51,504 nucleotides of DNA from an uncultured Lachnospiraceae bacterium (GCA_947245585.1 CAMXPV010000027.1:1-51504); one strand, 5' to 3'; shown: positions 34,994 to 43,836, numbered from the stretch's first letter. The notes: generated by a model not told the origin, from the sequence alone. Translations and numbers: made by a program.

Positions 34994-36664
34994 TCAACGA
35001 TAGTTTCTAATCCTGAAAGTGCTGATCAGCTGCTTTAACGTGCCAGACTGATTGGACAATTCCTCACTGGCCGCCGCACACTCCTGACTGGTCGCCGAGT
35101 TATTCTCCACCACTGCGGAGATCTGCGAAACACCGGTAGCCACCTGTTCCATTGCCACTGTCTGTTTCTCCACTGCCTCTACCACCTGTTCCATCTTCAC
35201 CGTTACATTACCGGCAAGCTGTCCCGTCCGCTCCAATGCCTCCGAAACCCGGTTCATTACCTTACCGCCTTCTTTAATCGTCGCGGCGGAGCTTTCAATC
35301 AATTCTTTCGTCGCCTTTGCGGCCTCATCCGACTTGGATGCCAGATTGCTGATCTCGTCGGCCACAACCGCAAACCCTTTCCCTGCGGCACCGGCTCTGG
35401 CCGCCTCCACAGCGGCATTTAACGAGAGAATATTGATCTGGAACGCAATGTTCTCTATGGTCGCAATAATGGTGCTGATCTGCTTGGAGTCGTTGGAAAT
35501 ACGCTCCATTGATCCGCTCAATTCTTTCACGCTGTCTATACTGATGCCAAGCTGCGCGCCCGCCTGATTCACAAAGCTGCCCACCTCTGCCGCCGCATCG
35601 GAGGTCTGTCTCGCGCCCTCCGAAATGTCAGAGATTGTGGTAGAAATTTCCGTAACCGCGCTTGCCTGCTCTGTTGCGCCCTGGGCCAAAGACTGTGCAC
35701 TGGCAGACACCTGGTCGGACCCGTCCGCCACATGCCCGGCGCTGGCCGCAATCTGCCCCATCGTCTGATTCAACGCGCTCAGTATGCTCTCCAGCGAATC
35801 CTTAATTGCAAGGAAATCGCCAGTGTAATCCTGCTGTGCAGTCCTTGTCAGGTCACCCTTTGCAATGGCTCCCAGTATATCTGAGATCTCACCGATATAA
35901 GCGCGAAGACTGCCGATCGTATGTTCAAAAATTTCTCCCAAAAGACCAATCTCATCATTGGAACGGACATCAATCTGAAGCTCCCTGCCGCTAGACAAGC
36001 CCAGTTCTCCTTTTTCCAACTGCATGGCTGCCTGCGTAATTTTTTCAAGAGGTCCTGACACTCTCAGCTTCAAATATGCCGTCAGGAAAATAATGCAGAC
36101 GATAATCACCATCACGCTGACCGCTACGGCATAGGTGATAATTCTGGCCGTTTCCTCCTCCGCCTCCGCTATGGATATTCCCGAAAAAATCAGGCCGTCA
36201 ATCTTTCCGTCAGCTCCCTTGGTGGGCACATAGGAACACAGATAGGTTACCCCTAAAATATCCGCTTCCCCCACATAAGTCTGCCCCTGCTTCAGCACAA
36301 TATCACATAAATTGGACGCAAGCTTCGTTCCCACTACGCGCTCTCCGTTCTGCGTCACTGTGCTGTAGGCCCTTGTATCTCCCTCAAAAATAGTAAATTC
36401 GCAGCCCATGCGTTCTTTCAGCCCGTCCAACATCTTATTCATGTCATCGCCGTCAGCAGCCCTGCTCAATTCATACGCAAGTGCGTTGGTGCCATTTGTA
36501 CATATCTTTTCCTGCATGCTTCTCACCAGGGAATTATACATCCACACGCAGACCGCAACTGCAAAAACGACGGAAATCGCCTGCATGATTACTACCACAT
36601 TTCCGACCTTTTTTCCGATGCGTTTGTTCTTTTTTCTGCCCTTCTTCGTCTGTCCATTTTCCAT
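34994..36664 (-). CDS. Methyl-accepting chemotaxis protein with a single-Cache domain
   Basis: The 556-residue chemoreceptor has a basic N-tail, a first span (about 24-48), an extracytoplasmic sCache_3-like domain (CEFTIFEGDTRAYSTV, GTKLASNL, YVGEADILGVTYLCSYVP), a second span (about 175-197), HAMP and the signalling coiled coil with the conserved tip FQINILSLNAAVEAARAG. No CheR-tethering pentapeptide is seen at the C-terminus. The ATG at 36664 has GGAG nine bases upstream and is preferred to 36679. No other che genes are adjacent. Cache_3 ligands are often organic acids; this one is unknown. Confidence 0.93.
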   Translation of the reverse strand: MENGQTKKGRKKNKRIGKKVGNVVVIMQAISVVFAVAVCVWMYNSLVRSMQEKICTNGTNALAYELSRAADGDDMNKMLDGLKERMGCEFTIFEGDTRAYSTVTQNGERVVGTKLASNLCDIVLKQGQTYVGEADILGVTYLCSYVPTKGADGKIDGLIFSGISIAEAEEETARIITYAVAVSVMVIIVCIIFLTAYLKLRVSGPLEKITQAAMQLEKGELGLSSGRELQIDVRSNDEIGLLGEIFEHTIGSLRAYIGEISDILGAIAKGDLTRTAQQDYTGDFLAIKDSLESILSALNQTMGQIAASAGHVADGSDQVSASAQSLAQGATEQASAVTEISTTISDISEGARQTSDAAAEVGSFVNQAGAQLGISIDSVKELSGSMERISNDSKQISTIIATIENIAFQINILSLNAAVEAARAGAAGKGFAVVADEISNLASKSDEAAKATKELIESSAATIKEGGKVMNRVSEALERTGQLAGNVTVKMEQVVEAVEKQTVAMEQVATGVSQISAVVENNSATSQECAAASEELSNQSGTLKQLISTFRIRNYR

Positions 36665-36711
36665 ACTTAGTTTCTCCATTCTAAAACAATGTTTTCTCTT
36701 CCCCTCCGTCT

Positions 36712-36739
36712 ATTATAACATAGGAAAAAAATTTGAAAA
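36712..36739 (-). promoter_or_regulatory. Putative promoter of the chemoreceptor gene
   Basis: Minus-strand TTTTCA (36734-36739), a 16-base spacer and an extended -10 TGTTATAAT (core 36712-36717). Confidence 0.6.
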
Positions 36740-36757
36740 GGCCTTTATTTACCTTCT

Positions 36758-37609
36758 TTAAAGCAAATGGAAAATAGGATTCAAATTTTCATATGTACAA
36801 AATTCTGTGTATCCGATTTTTTTCAACACCTGCTTCGTCTCCCTGATATGTGCCCCCAGGTGCTCCCTCTTATGACTGTCGCTTCCAATCGTAATAATCC
36901 GGCCGCCAAGCTGCCTGTACAGTTTGAGAATAGCCAGTGAAGGCATCAGGTCGTCAAGCCCATACCGATGGCTTGACGTATTCACTTCTATGCCTTTTCC
37001 ATCAGCAATCACGGTTTTTAAAATTTCCGTCAGCACCAGCTTTAATTTTTCAAAGGGATAACGGCCAACCTTATCATAACGGCTGATCAAATCTAAATGT
37101 CCCAACACGCTATAATTATGATATTGGCGGACAAGGGAAAGAATCTCCTCATAGTAGCGCTCGTTATATTCCCGCTGCGTCTGTCCCTGTTGAAACTCCT
37201 GCGTCCAAAATTCCTTATCCCCAATCTGGTGGACCGGCAAGATAATGAAATCAAACGCATAGCGGGAAACCAGGGCCTCATACTGGGGAATCGTATGCGT
37301 CTGCATTCCAAACTCCAACCCTGCCCGGATCGTGATCTGGTCCCCGTACCTGTCCTGCATCCGTCTGATGGCTGCCATATATTTCTCATAGTCCACATTG
37401 GCTAATTCCATCCACCCCGGTTCTCCGGCTCCCCCGCGCCGCAGCGGGATTCCCCGCGGGTCATCCCAATCCCTTTTTATGCCGTAATCCACATGATCCG
37501 TAAAACAGATTTCATCCAGCCCAAGGGCAATGCTGTCTTTCACCGTTTCTTCCATGGAATAGTCAGAATCGTCGCTGAACTTTGTGTGTATATGATAATC
37601 CGCTAACAT
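36758..37609 (-). CDS. PHP-domain phosphatase, HisJ (histidinol-phosphatase) family
   Basis: The 283-residue protein begins MLADYHIHTKFSDDS, the first PHP metal motif, followed by DEICFTDHVDY, the AGLEFGMQ strand, LPVHQIG, GHLDLISRY and GSDSHKREH, which together form the three-metal PHP site. HisJ-type members hydrolyse histidinol phosphate, but many paralogs act on other phosphates. I place the start at 37609, eight bases after GGGGAGG and only 2 bp from the stop of the MFS gene. Coupling to a transporter under an AraC regulator suggests catabolism of an imported phosphate ester rather than histidine synthesis. Confidence 0.85.
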   Translation of the reverse strand: MLADYHIHTKFSDDSDYSMEETVKDSIALGLDEICFTDHVDYGIKRDWDDPRGIPLRRGGAGEPGWMELANVDYEKYMAAIRRMQDRYGDQITIRAGLEFGMQTHTIPQYEALVSRYAFDFIILPVHQIGDKEFWTQEFQQGQTQREYNERYYEEILSLVRQYHNYSVLGHLDLISRYDKVGRYPFEKLKLVLTEILKTVIADGKGIEVNTSSHRYGLDDLMPSLAILKLYRQLGGRIITIGSDSHKREHLGAHIRETKQVLKKIGYTEFCTYENLNPIFHLL

Positions 37610-37611
37610 AG

Positions 37612-38790
37612 CTACTGCCTCCCCGCGATCTTTTTTAACAACCGTTCGTGCATGACGATCATGAAAACAAGAATCACCAAAAGATAACCCGGCAGCAAAG
37701 CAACCGTTATATAGTCGGCAATGAGGCCAAAGACCGGCGGCATCAGGCAAGTTCCCACATAGGCGCTCGCCATCTGAATCCCGATGATCGCCTGCGATTT
37801 GTCCGCTCCAAAATGCTCCGGTGTGGAGTGGATCACGCAGGGATAGATCGGTGCGCATCCCAGTCCGATCACAACGAATCCCACTAACGATGCCGCTACC
37901 CCTGCCGGCAAAAGTAAAATAACAATGCCGCATCCAATCAGTCCCTGTCCCAACCTTATCATTTGTATATCATTCAGTTTCATGGTAACAAAGCCGCTGA
38001 CCGCACGGCCAAGCGTGATTCCAATATAAAACATACTGGCATATTTCGCCGCCGTCTCCGCCGGAACGCTCTTATACAAGGTCAAATAACTGCTCGCCCA
38101 CAAGCCTGTAGTCTGTTCCAACGCACAGTAACAAAAAAAACAGATTAAGATCTCCTTTACCCCTAATATCTTTAATACCTCTTTCAGGGAAAGCGCTTTT
38201 GTCCCGGCCGCTTTGCCGGATTCAGCGGAAAGAACCGGCCGCTCCTTCCAGAGGGGCAGGGTGAAAATCAAAGCAGCCGTCAATACAGCCTGAATCACAG
38301 CGATGCTGCGATATCCCCCATTCCACGTTCCCCCGCCGGTCATGATATCTCCCATAATATAGGGGCCTGCAGAGGCGCCAACGCCCCACATGCAATGCAG
38401 CCAGCTCATGTGTCTGCTTTTATAATGAAGCACCACATAATTATTCAGCGACGCGTCCACACTTCCTGCCCCAAGTCCATAAGGGACCGCCCACAGACAC
38501 AGTTCCGCAAAGGAACCACTGACAGAAAATCCAAACAAGGCAATCGCCGTCATTGCCACACTGACCGCGGTAACCTTTCCCGTTCCCAACCGTCTTGTCA
38601 GTCTGTCGCTTTGCAGGCTTGAGACAACCGTCCCGATGGCGATAATCATGGAAATCATTCCCGCATAGGAAACCGGGACCTGCAGCTGCGGATACATGGC
38701 AGGCCATGCCGAACCAAGCAGGGAATCCGGTAGCCCCAAACTGATAAAGGACAGATAAATGATAACCAATAATAATTGAAACATTTTCAT
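37612..38790 (-). CDS. MFS transporter
   Basis: The 392-residue protein has 12 predicted spans in two halves. The loop SDRLTRRLGTGKVTAVS matches the MFS motif between spans 2 and 3, and PYGLGAGSVDASLNNYV is typical of sugar- or nucleoside-type MFS members related to FucP/YfkF groups. GGAGGG stands before the ATG. It is divergent from an AraC gene with a shared promoter region and is followed by the PHP gene after 2 bp. The substrate is unknown, probably the AraC effector. Confidence 0.88.
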   Translation of the reverse strand: MKMFQLLLVIIYLSFISLGLPDSLLGSAWPAMYPQLQVPVSYAGMISMIIAIGTVVSSLQSDRLTRRLGTGKVTAVSVAMTAIALFGFSVSGSFAELCLWAVPYGLGAGSVDASLNNYVVLHYKSRHMSWLHCMWGVGASAGPYIMGDIMTGGGTWNGGYRSIAVIQAVLTAALIFTLPLWKERPVLSAESGKAAGTKALSLKEVLKILGVKEILICFFCYCALEQTTGLWASSYLTLYKSVPAETAAKYASMFYIGITLGRAVSGFVTMKLNDIQMIRLGQGLIGCGIVILLLPAGVAASLVGFVVIGLGCAPIYPCVIHSTPEHFGADKSQAIIGIQMASAYVGTCLMPPVFGLIADYITVALLPGYLLVILVFMIVMHERLLKKIAGRQ

Positions 38791-38809
38791 TCCCTCCTGT
38801 TATTTTTGT

Positions 38810-38838
38810 ATTATACCGCCAGTCTTATCTTGATTCAA
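38810..38838 (-). promoter_or_regulatory. Promoter of the MFS-PHP operon
   Basis: Minus-strand TTGAAT (38833-38838), a 17-base spacer and a consensus TATAAT (38810-38815). Its -35 overlaps that of the divergent araC-type promoter in the palindrome TTGATTCAA. Confidence 0.7.
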
Positions 38839-38858
38839 TTTCAAAACCGACATATAAT
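38830..38858 (+). promoter_or_regulatory. Promoter of the AraC-type gene
   Basis: TTGATT (38830-38835), a 17-base spacer and a consensus TATAAT (38853-38858), 32 bp before the start. Confidence 0.7.
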
Positions 38859-38890
38859 ATAACAAAAGCGACTATTGGGGGTGTTGGAAA

Positions 38891-39775
38891 ATGGGCTTAC
38901 AGAAATGCGGACTCAATATGAACGACAGGCAAAAAGAATTACAGCCCCATGGAACCATTTCCTTTCCATGCGCCGCATATGAATCCAGACATGGCAATCA
39001 AGCATCTGATGCCATCGCCTGGCACTGGCATGAAGAATTGGAAATCATTTATCTGAAAGAGGGTACCATGAAGCTGCAGATACCGGCCAATGAACACCAA
39101 ATAAGAGCGGGCGATCTGGTGATTCTCAATGGCAACGTGCTGCACTATGCAATTGGCGATCCCAACTGCGCGCTATGCTCCATTGTGTTCTCGCCTTTTC
39201 TTCTGACCGGAAACAGCTCCACCGTCTTTTATACAAAATACATTCGCCCCTTACTCTCCTGCGCCCATTTTACGATGTTTAAAATCACAGAACCGACGGT
39301 TGTAAACGCGTTTCTGACTGCATTTCATGCGATACGGGACGATTCCTTTGCCTATGAATTTACCGTGCGGGAACACCTTTCCAAAATTATACTGTACTGC
39401 TTTAGGCAATTAGAAGACCTGCTATATATCGAAGAGAAGGGAAACAACACAAACACCATACGCATTACAAAAATGTTGGAATTTATCCAAACGCACTACT
39501 CCGAAAACATTACGCTGGAAGCCATTGCCCGATCCGCGGATTTGGGGGAGCGGGAATGTCTGCGCTGTTTCAAGCGCACCATCGGGGAATCCCCGGTCCA
39601 ATACCTTTTAAAATACCGCTTAATGCAAAGTGCAAGTATGCTGCTTTCCGAGCCTTCTATGGATATCGCCGGGATTGCCGCTGCCTGCGGCTTTGATTAT
39701 TCGAGCTATTATTCCAAGCAGTTTAAACGATTTTATCAGTGTACGCCGAAGGATTACAGGCAGAGGCGGGGGTAG
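38891..39775 (+). CDS. AraC-family transcriptional regulator
   Basis: The 294-residue protein has an N-terminal cupin-like sensing domain (AWHWHEELEIIYLKEGTMKL, IRAGDLVILNGNVLHY) and a C-terminal double helix-turn-helix (SENITLEAIARSADL; SMDIAGIAAACGFDYSSYYSKQFKRFYQCTPKDYR). It binds DNA and probably senses the compound handled by the divergent MFS/PHP operon. The shared -35 region lets one bound protein affect both promoters. It converges on the next gene with only 5 bp between stops. Confidence 0.93.
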   Translation: MGLQKCGLNMNDRQKELQPHGTISFPCAAYESRHGNQASDAIAWHWHEELEIIYLKEGTMKLQIPANEHQIRAGDLVILNGNVLHYAIGDPNCALCSIVFSPFLLTGNSSTVFYTKYIRPLLSCAHFTMFKITEPTVVNAFLTAFHAIRDDSFAYEFTVREHLSKIILYCFRQLEDLLYIEEKGNNTNTIRITKMLEFIQTHYSENITLEAIARSADLGERECLRCFKRTIGESPVQYLLKYRLMQSASMLLSEPSMDIAGIAAACGFDYSSYYSKQFKRFYQCTPKDYRQRRG

Positions 39776-39780
39776 GCGGA

Positions 39781-40632
39781 TCAGTGATCCTCTTGATATT
39801 TTTCAAACTTCCCAAAAAGCTGCTCAATCTCTTTTTTGCTCATCCTTACGTCCACGATATCTCCGTTGTCATCAAGACCCGGCCCTCCGAGATAATTGAG
39901 ATCCAGCCTTCTGATATCCACAAAGGCGTTTTCCTCAGGTATCAGTTTTCTTTTCCGTTTCAGGTATTCTTTCGATGAAATATTAATCCACTCGTTTTCC
40001 TGATAACGCCGTGTCTGAAGCCGGCTTTCAAGAGTGTGGTCTTTCAGAAACTCATCTTCGTGCTCATGCTGCACAAACAGCGTGGGCTCGTCAAGTTCAC
40101 CGCCGATTACCTGCAAATCCAAAATATCATATACACAGGGAACCTGCCCATCCCATCTAATCTCTCTTACATATCCATAGCTTCCGTTCATGTTCCCCTG
40201 CAGCAAATACATTTCCTTTAACAAATATATCTTTTCCGTATCAAAATCCGCAAGCACCTGCGTATAGTTGGACGCTCTTGCCGGTTCCCCGTTTTCATCT
40301 AAAATCTCTGCAATTTTCTCCCCATCATAATAATAGTAGGTGAAATACCCGCCCATCGATCCCCATGAATCATGCAAAATGCCAAGCTCTGGCGTTCCGT
40401 CAAAGTTCAGGTCAAATAAATAGTAACCCCGAATCGGGAAATCCTGTCCCTGATTGATATCCTCGTCAAGAAGAAACTCCGTATAGGCCTTTACATAGGC
40501 CGGTTTTTCGTCTCCCTTGGGATTGGCTACCTTCCCGAACGGTGATTTGGCCAAACAATCTTGTCCCGCAAGTAAAAAGAATCCCACGACCAGACATAGC
40601 GTTCCGTACAAAAGAATCCTGTTTCGTTTCAT
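39781..40632 (-). CDS. Exported protein with a DxNxDG motif, unknown function
   Basis: The 283-residue protein has a signal peptide-like N-terminus (hydrophobic 6-22, possible cleavage after CLA). Residues about 68-85 contain FDLNFDGTPELGI, a calcium-loop-like sequence also seen in other exported proteins of this window. The rest is rich in Tyr, Asp and Glu. No enzyme motif is recognised. GGAG lies eight bases before the ATG. It follows a 71-residue gene by 18 bp on the same strand, the far end of the hicAB-led run. Confidence 0.7.
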   Translation of the reverse strand: MKRNRILLYGTLCLVVGFFLLAGQDCLAKSPFGKVANPKGDEKPAYVKAYTEFLLDEDINQGQDFPIRGYYLFDLNFDGTPELGILHDSWGSMGGYFTYYYYDGEKIAEILDENGEPARASNYTQVLADFDTEKIYLLKEMYLLQGNMNGSYGYVREIRWDGQVPCVYDILDLQVIGGELDEPTLFVQHEHEDEFLKDHTLESRLQTRRYQENEWINISSKEYLKRKRKLIPEENAFVDIRRLDLNYLGGPGLDDNGDIVDVRMSKKEIEQLFGKFEKYQEDH

Positions 40633-40650
40633 AACATCCGCTCCATCCGA

Positions 40651-40866
40651 TCATAATCCTTCGTCAATCTTATTGAAAATGACCGTCTGCTCCTTCATCG
40701 ATATTTTTCCGACCTGATAGCCATACTCTGTCAACTCTTTTTTATATTTCAAAAAGGAGTGGTCTATCGGGATTTCCGCAATTTTCTGTATCTCCTCAAA
40801 GGTCAACCGTAACGACTGACTGCCGCTTTTCTGCACATATTCCCATAAAGCATTGTATTTACTCAT
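40651..40866 (-). CDS. Small conserved-looking protein, unknown function
   Basis: A 71-residue soluble protein that starts MSKYNALWEYVQKSG, followed by LTFEEIQKIAEIPIDHSFL and KELTEYGYQVGKISMKEQTV. The pattern of three helices and a C-terminal beta-hairpin suggests a small winged-helix-like fold. Similar short proteins occur beside diverse genes in Firmicutes; the function is unknown. The frame is open far upstream, but that part overlaps the QueG-like gene, so the ATG at 40866 is preferred. AAGGAG is 13 bases away, further than usual. Confidence 0.7.
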   Translation of the reverse strand: MSKYNALWEYVQKSGSQSLRLTFEEIQKIAEIPIDHSFLKYKKELTEYGYQVGKISMKEQTVIFNKIDEGL

Positions 40867-40919
40867 AATTTCTGTCGTTCTCCTTCCATAGTTTTCCAGA
40901 TGTAAATATTGAAGTGCTT

Positions 40920-41615
40920 CTATTCGCCTTTTATCAAGATGGAATTTTGACTTCCCAAATTGTATGGGCAGATGTCTCTGCACTTGTGGCACGCAATTCT
41001 CCATACCTGTTTCTCTTCGTCGTCCCCAAAGGCATAATTCCAACAAACCTGTTGCTTGATTTCCCTGTCTTCCAACGCATTTACAGGACAAATATCCACA
41101 CATAAATTGCAATCGTTACAAATTGGTTCCTTCATTTGATCCGGTTCCAATTCCTGATCGCACAAAACCATCCCTAGCCACACCATGCTGCCAAATTCCG
41201 GCGTAATCAGCAAAGAGTGCCTCCCGATTGTTCCTAGCCCCGCCGCCTGCGCCGCATGTTTTTGGGAGACAATTGAGCGCCACCTGTCGGTGTTTTTATC
41301 CCACTGGCTTTCATTGGTCGGTACGGGAACACATACTGCCCGATACTTTTCCATTTCCATACAAAAATCAAGGGCGATCGCGTCCATCTTAGCGGTGATG
41401 GAGTTTCTCACCCTCGTATACGGAATATCCGACTTACAGAGCAATGTGCCCACCGGGAACCGGCAGCCGAAAGAAACCACCGATTTGCAAGTGGGAAAAA
41501 CGTCTAATGGATGATACCCCTCAGGTGCGTCAGCGAACCTGTCCATGCTTGCAATTCCGCACAAGTCCGTGCCCAGAGAAAACATGATTTCTTTTACCTT
41601 TTTACTGGTAAGCAT
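40920..41615 (-). CDS. QueG-like double [4Fe-4S] protein
   Basis: The 231-residue protein resembles a short epoxyqueuosine reductase. The N-terminal half contains GLGTIGRHSLLITPEFGSMVW, the cobalamin-domain signature region, and the C-terminal half has a ferredoxin site CNDCNLCVDICP plus a second set (Cys...CHKCRDICP). The C-terminal HEAT-like domain of true QueG is absent, so the substrate may differ from tRNA queuosine. The start is at 41615 with AGGAG eight bases upstream and overlaps the 3' end of the GNAT gene by 14 bp. Confidence 0.8.
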   Translation of the reverse strand: MLTSKKVKEIMFSLGTDLCGIASMDRFADAPEGYHPLDVFPTCKSVVSFGCRFPVGTLLCKSDIPYTRVRNSITAKMDAIALDFCMEMEKYRAVCVPVPTNESQWDKNTDRWRSIVSQKHAAQAAGLGTIGRHSLLITPEFGSMVWLGMVLCDQELEPDQMKEPICNDCNLCVDICPVNALEDREIKQQVCWNYAFGDDEEKQVWRIACHKCRDICPYNLGSQNSILIKGE

Positions 41616-42129
41616 CCGTACCACTCCTGTCCCTGTTCTTTAAATCGTATGTATATCGAATTTCCCGCAAATCCTTTCCACCAATACGATTTCCTAAGTA
41701 ATCGCTTGTCTCCAAGAAACCAAAACGCTCATAAAAACGACTCGCCCTGACATTCTCCTCAAGTACCCACAAGAAAACATCTTCAAATCCTAGCTTTTTC
41801 AATTCCGAAACCGTCGCCTGCAAAAGCGCTTTTCCATAGCCCTTTCCCATATAATCGGGCAACAGATAAATCGAAATAATTTCACCCCAATGACTATACT
41901 TTTCAAATCTGGATTTTCCAAAACTGCTCGTTCCGATGAATCTGCCGTCCTCAATGCAAACCAACGTTTTCAGGTTGGGATTGTCCAAATTTGAAGCCCA
42001 CTGTCCCCGGGGAATGGAATCAAGATACTCCTGCGGTATGATGCCTTGATAAGCATATTTCCAACTCTCTTCGTATATCCTGCTGATTGCCGTTCTGTCG
42101 TCGGCGGATGAAAGATATCTGATTTTCAT
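41602..42129 (-). CDS. GNAT family N-acetyltransferase
   Basis: The 175-residue acetyltransferase has the full GNAT fold, with the acetyl-CoA loop in YLLPDYMGKGYGKALL and the C-terminal ENVRASRFYERFGF. Its acceptor is unknown. Its ATG overlaps the hicB stop by four bases (ATGA), so it is translationally coupled to the antitoxin gene, and its 3' end overlaps the QueG-like gene. Confidence 0.9.
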   Translation of the reverse strand: MKIRYLSSADDRTAISRIYEESWKYAYQGIIPQEYLDSIPRGQWASNLDNPNLKTLVCIEDGRFIGTSSFGKSRFEKYSHWGEIISIYLLPDYMGKGYGKALLQATVSELKKLGFEDVFLWVLEENVRASRFYERFGFLETSDYLGNRIGGKDLREIRYTYDLKNRDRSGTDAYQ

Positions 42130-42488
42130 TTTGAATAAACAGCGTCATTTCTAGAAAGGAGATACACACAATATTGATTCATACTAATGCCTTCTCTTTT
42201 AGAATGTTCCGCCAATAATCGGTGCAAACTGCGGGGTATTCTTAATTTAAATTGACCGGAATAATCCTCTAAATGATCCGGTTCGCTAATTTCAATTCCA
42301 TCTTTCAATGCCGCTTCAATCCATTGCCTCTTGGCATCAAGGGCATTTTCTATTGCTTTTTCCACGGTTTCACCACAGGTAATACACCCCGGAAGATCAG
42401 GATAGGAAATTACAAATCCTCCCTCGTCTTTATCTTCCACAACCTCCATCCGATAAGGCATTTCCATGTATTCATTCAATGTTTTCAT
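42126..42488 (-). CDS. hicB: HicB-family antitoxin
   Basis: The 120-residue protein has an N-terminal HicB fold (FVISYPDLPGCITCGETVEKAIENA) and a C-terminal ribbon-helix-helix segment (KLRIPRSLHRLLAEHSKREG). It should neutralise HicA and repress the operon. The start is set at 42488, inside the hicA 3' end (17-bp overlap), with AGGA close by; 42491 is an alternative. Confidence 0.9.
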   Translation of the reverse strand: MKTLNEYMEMPYRMEVVEDKDEGGFVISYPDLPGCITCGETVEKAIENALDAKRQWIEAALKDGIEISEPDHLEDYSGQFKLRIPRSLHRLLAEHSKREGISMNQYCVYLLSRNDAVYSK

Positions 42489-42729
42489 CATTTCCTGCCT
42501 CGCTTTCCACAATCTGTTTCACCATTTCAACATAAACTTTCTTAATTGGCTCATGTTTTGGTATTGTAATCGGTTTACATCCCGATTTTCTAAATGTGTA
42601 ATGACTGCTTCCGCTTCTGGGGGTATTCATCTCATATCCGCAGCTTTCCAACACCTTACGCAGCTCATCAAACCGAATATCTTTCGACAAAGAGCAAATG
42701 TGCATTAATAGCTTTTCCCACTTTGACAT
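42472..42729 (-). CDS. hicA: HicA-family toxin (mRNA interferase)
   Basis: The 85-residue protein has the double-stranded RNA-binding-like HicA fold: the helix FDELRKVLESCGYEM, the catalytic His in SGSSHYTFRKSG and the final segment KPITIPKHEPIKKVYV. HicA enzymes cleave mRNA. AGGAGG is eight bases from the ATG and a fully consensus promoter stands upstream. First gene of a run hicA-hicB-GNAT-queG-like. Confidence 0.9.
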   Translation of the reverse strand: MSKWEKLLMHICSLSKDIRFDELRKVLESCGYEMNTPRSGSSHYTFRKSGCKPITIPKHEPIKKVYVEMVKQIVESEAGNDENIE

Positions 42730-42750
42730 CCTGAATACCTCCTATACTAT

Positions 42751-42779
42751 ATTATACATGGTGTCGTATTTGGTGTCAA
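42751..42779 (-). promoter_or_regulatory. Consensus promoter and operator candidate of hicAB
   Basis: Minus-strand TTGACA (42774-42779), a 17-base spacer and TATAAT (42751-42756): perfect in all twelve positions. The -35 and spacer include the direct repeat GACACC-AAATAC-GACACC (12-bp period), a candidate HicB operator. Confidence 0.85.
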
Positions 42780-42850
42780 TTTGTATCATCTTTTAGTAGC
42801 ACATACATCTTCATATCAATCACCCTGCAGAACGCCGCATTACATGTTTA

Positions 42851-43306
42851 TCAAATAATAAAATTCATCACTCCGTAAACCAAATGACACACCGCAAAAA
42901 TTACGGCAAACACAACTGCTATCCCGTTTTTCCTGTCAACGGCAAAGAGCACAAACGCCAGACACGGCAGAATCGTCAAACCCAATATGACAACCGCGTT
43001 TGTCATTCCGAGATAGTAAGCTGCCCAACTTGCAAAATATAAGCTACAGCAGACAAAGACACTGATAATCAACGGCGTAATGCCAATCCTTTTACGCTCC
43101 TGATTGACAAGGAGACAAAGACTGCCGTTCATCAGCACCTGACAGACAGAAGCCACCGCATCAACATTTCCCGTAATGGAGTCCGCCCTCAAGATATCAT
43201 TCGGCGCAGGAATTGCGAACCAGATAAAATTGGGTATCATAATAGCCATAAATAACAGTAAGGCCCAGATGTCAAAACCGAATCTGTATTTTTTCAGCAT
43301 CCTCAT
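42851..43306 (-). CDS. Small integral membrane protein, unknown function
   Basis: The 151-residue protein has four predicted spans (about 12-30, 48-66, 78-95 and 105-145 as two close segments) and few charged residues outside the loops. I recognise no family motif. The ATG at 43306 overlaps the stop of the upstream kinase gene as TAATG, with GGGGAAA upstream, so it is translationally coupled. A start at 43321 is also open. Function unknown. Confidence 0.7.
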   Translation of the reverse strand: MRMLKKYRFGFDIWALLLFMAIMIPNFIWFAIPAPNDILRADSITGNVDAVASVCQVLMNGSLCLLVNQERKRIGITPLIISVFVCCSLYFASWAAYYLGMTNAVVILGLTILPCLAFVLFAVDRKNGIAVVFAVIFAVCHLVYGVMNFII

Positions 43307-43836
43307 TACGCGTTTCCCCATTTTGCTCTTTCCCTTAATATCATGGTTATACTTTCCTCAATGGGCTTTGTGCCATCAACACGTATCATCGGACAGTTTA
43401 AAGACTCCGCCCACTCTTCCACTTCCTTTTCCACTCTGGATTCCATAAAACGGAAAAACTTTTCTTCCCGCTCATACAAATCTCCGCCTGTCAGCATCCG
43501 ATTACCAAACTTCCCGAAAGAGCGTTCTTTGACCCGCCTAATTCGAATATCTTTCGGAACTTCAAGTAATACCGCATATTGAAAAAAAGAGCAGGCGGTC
43601 TCCCCATGATCTCCTTTAGTCGAAGCAAGAATAAAATTCTTATGTGTCTTTATCTCAGAAAGCAAAAGTTCCGTCACTTCTTCGCGTGTGCGGGGCGAGG
43701 CATAGCTATAATCGGGATCTGTTTTGGGAAAATACAGGTCTTCGATATCTACAAAATAACACTGCATTTTCTCAGCAAGGGCTTTTCCTAGCGTGCTCTT
43801 TCCCGTGCCATTTAAGCCACAGATGATGATTCCCAT
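43306..43836 (-). CDS. P-loop kinase-like AAA_18/AAA_33 family protein
   Basis: The 176-residue cytoplasmic protein has a Walker A motif GLNGTGKST (7-15) followed by an adenylate/shikimate kinase-like arrangement: YFVDIEDLYFPKTDPDY after the P-loop and a lid-like RIRRVKERSFGKFG. Such proteins phosphorylate small molecules or nucleotides; the substrate is unknown. It is followed without gap by a four-span membrane protein. Confidence 0.82.
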   Translation of the reverse strand: MGIIICGLNGTGKSTLGKALAEKMQCYFVDIEDLYFPKTDPDYSYASPRTREEVTELLLSEIKTHKNFILASTKGDHGETACSFFQYAVLLEVPKDIRIRRVKERSFGKFGNRMLTGGDLYEREEKFFRFMESRVEKEVEEWAESLNCPMIRVDGTKPIEESITMILRERAKWGNA

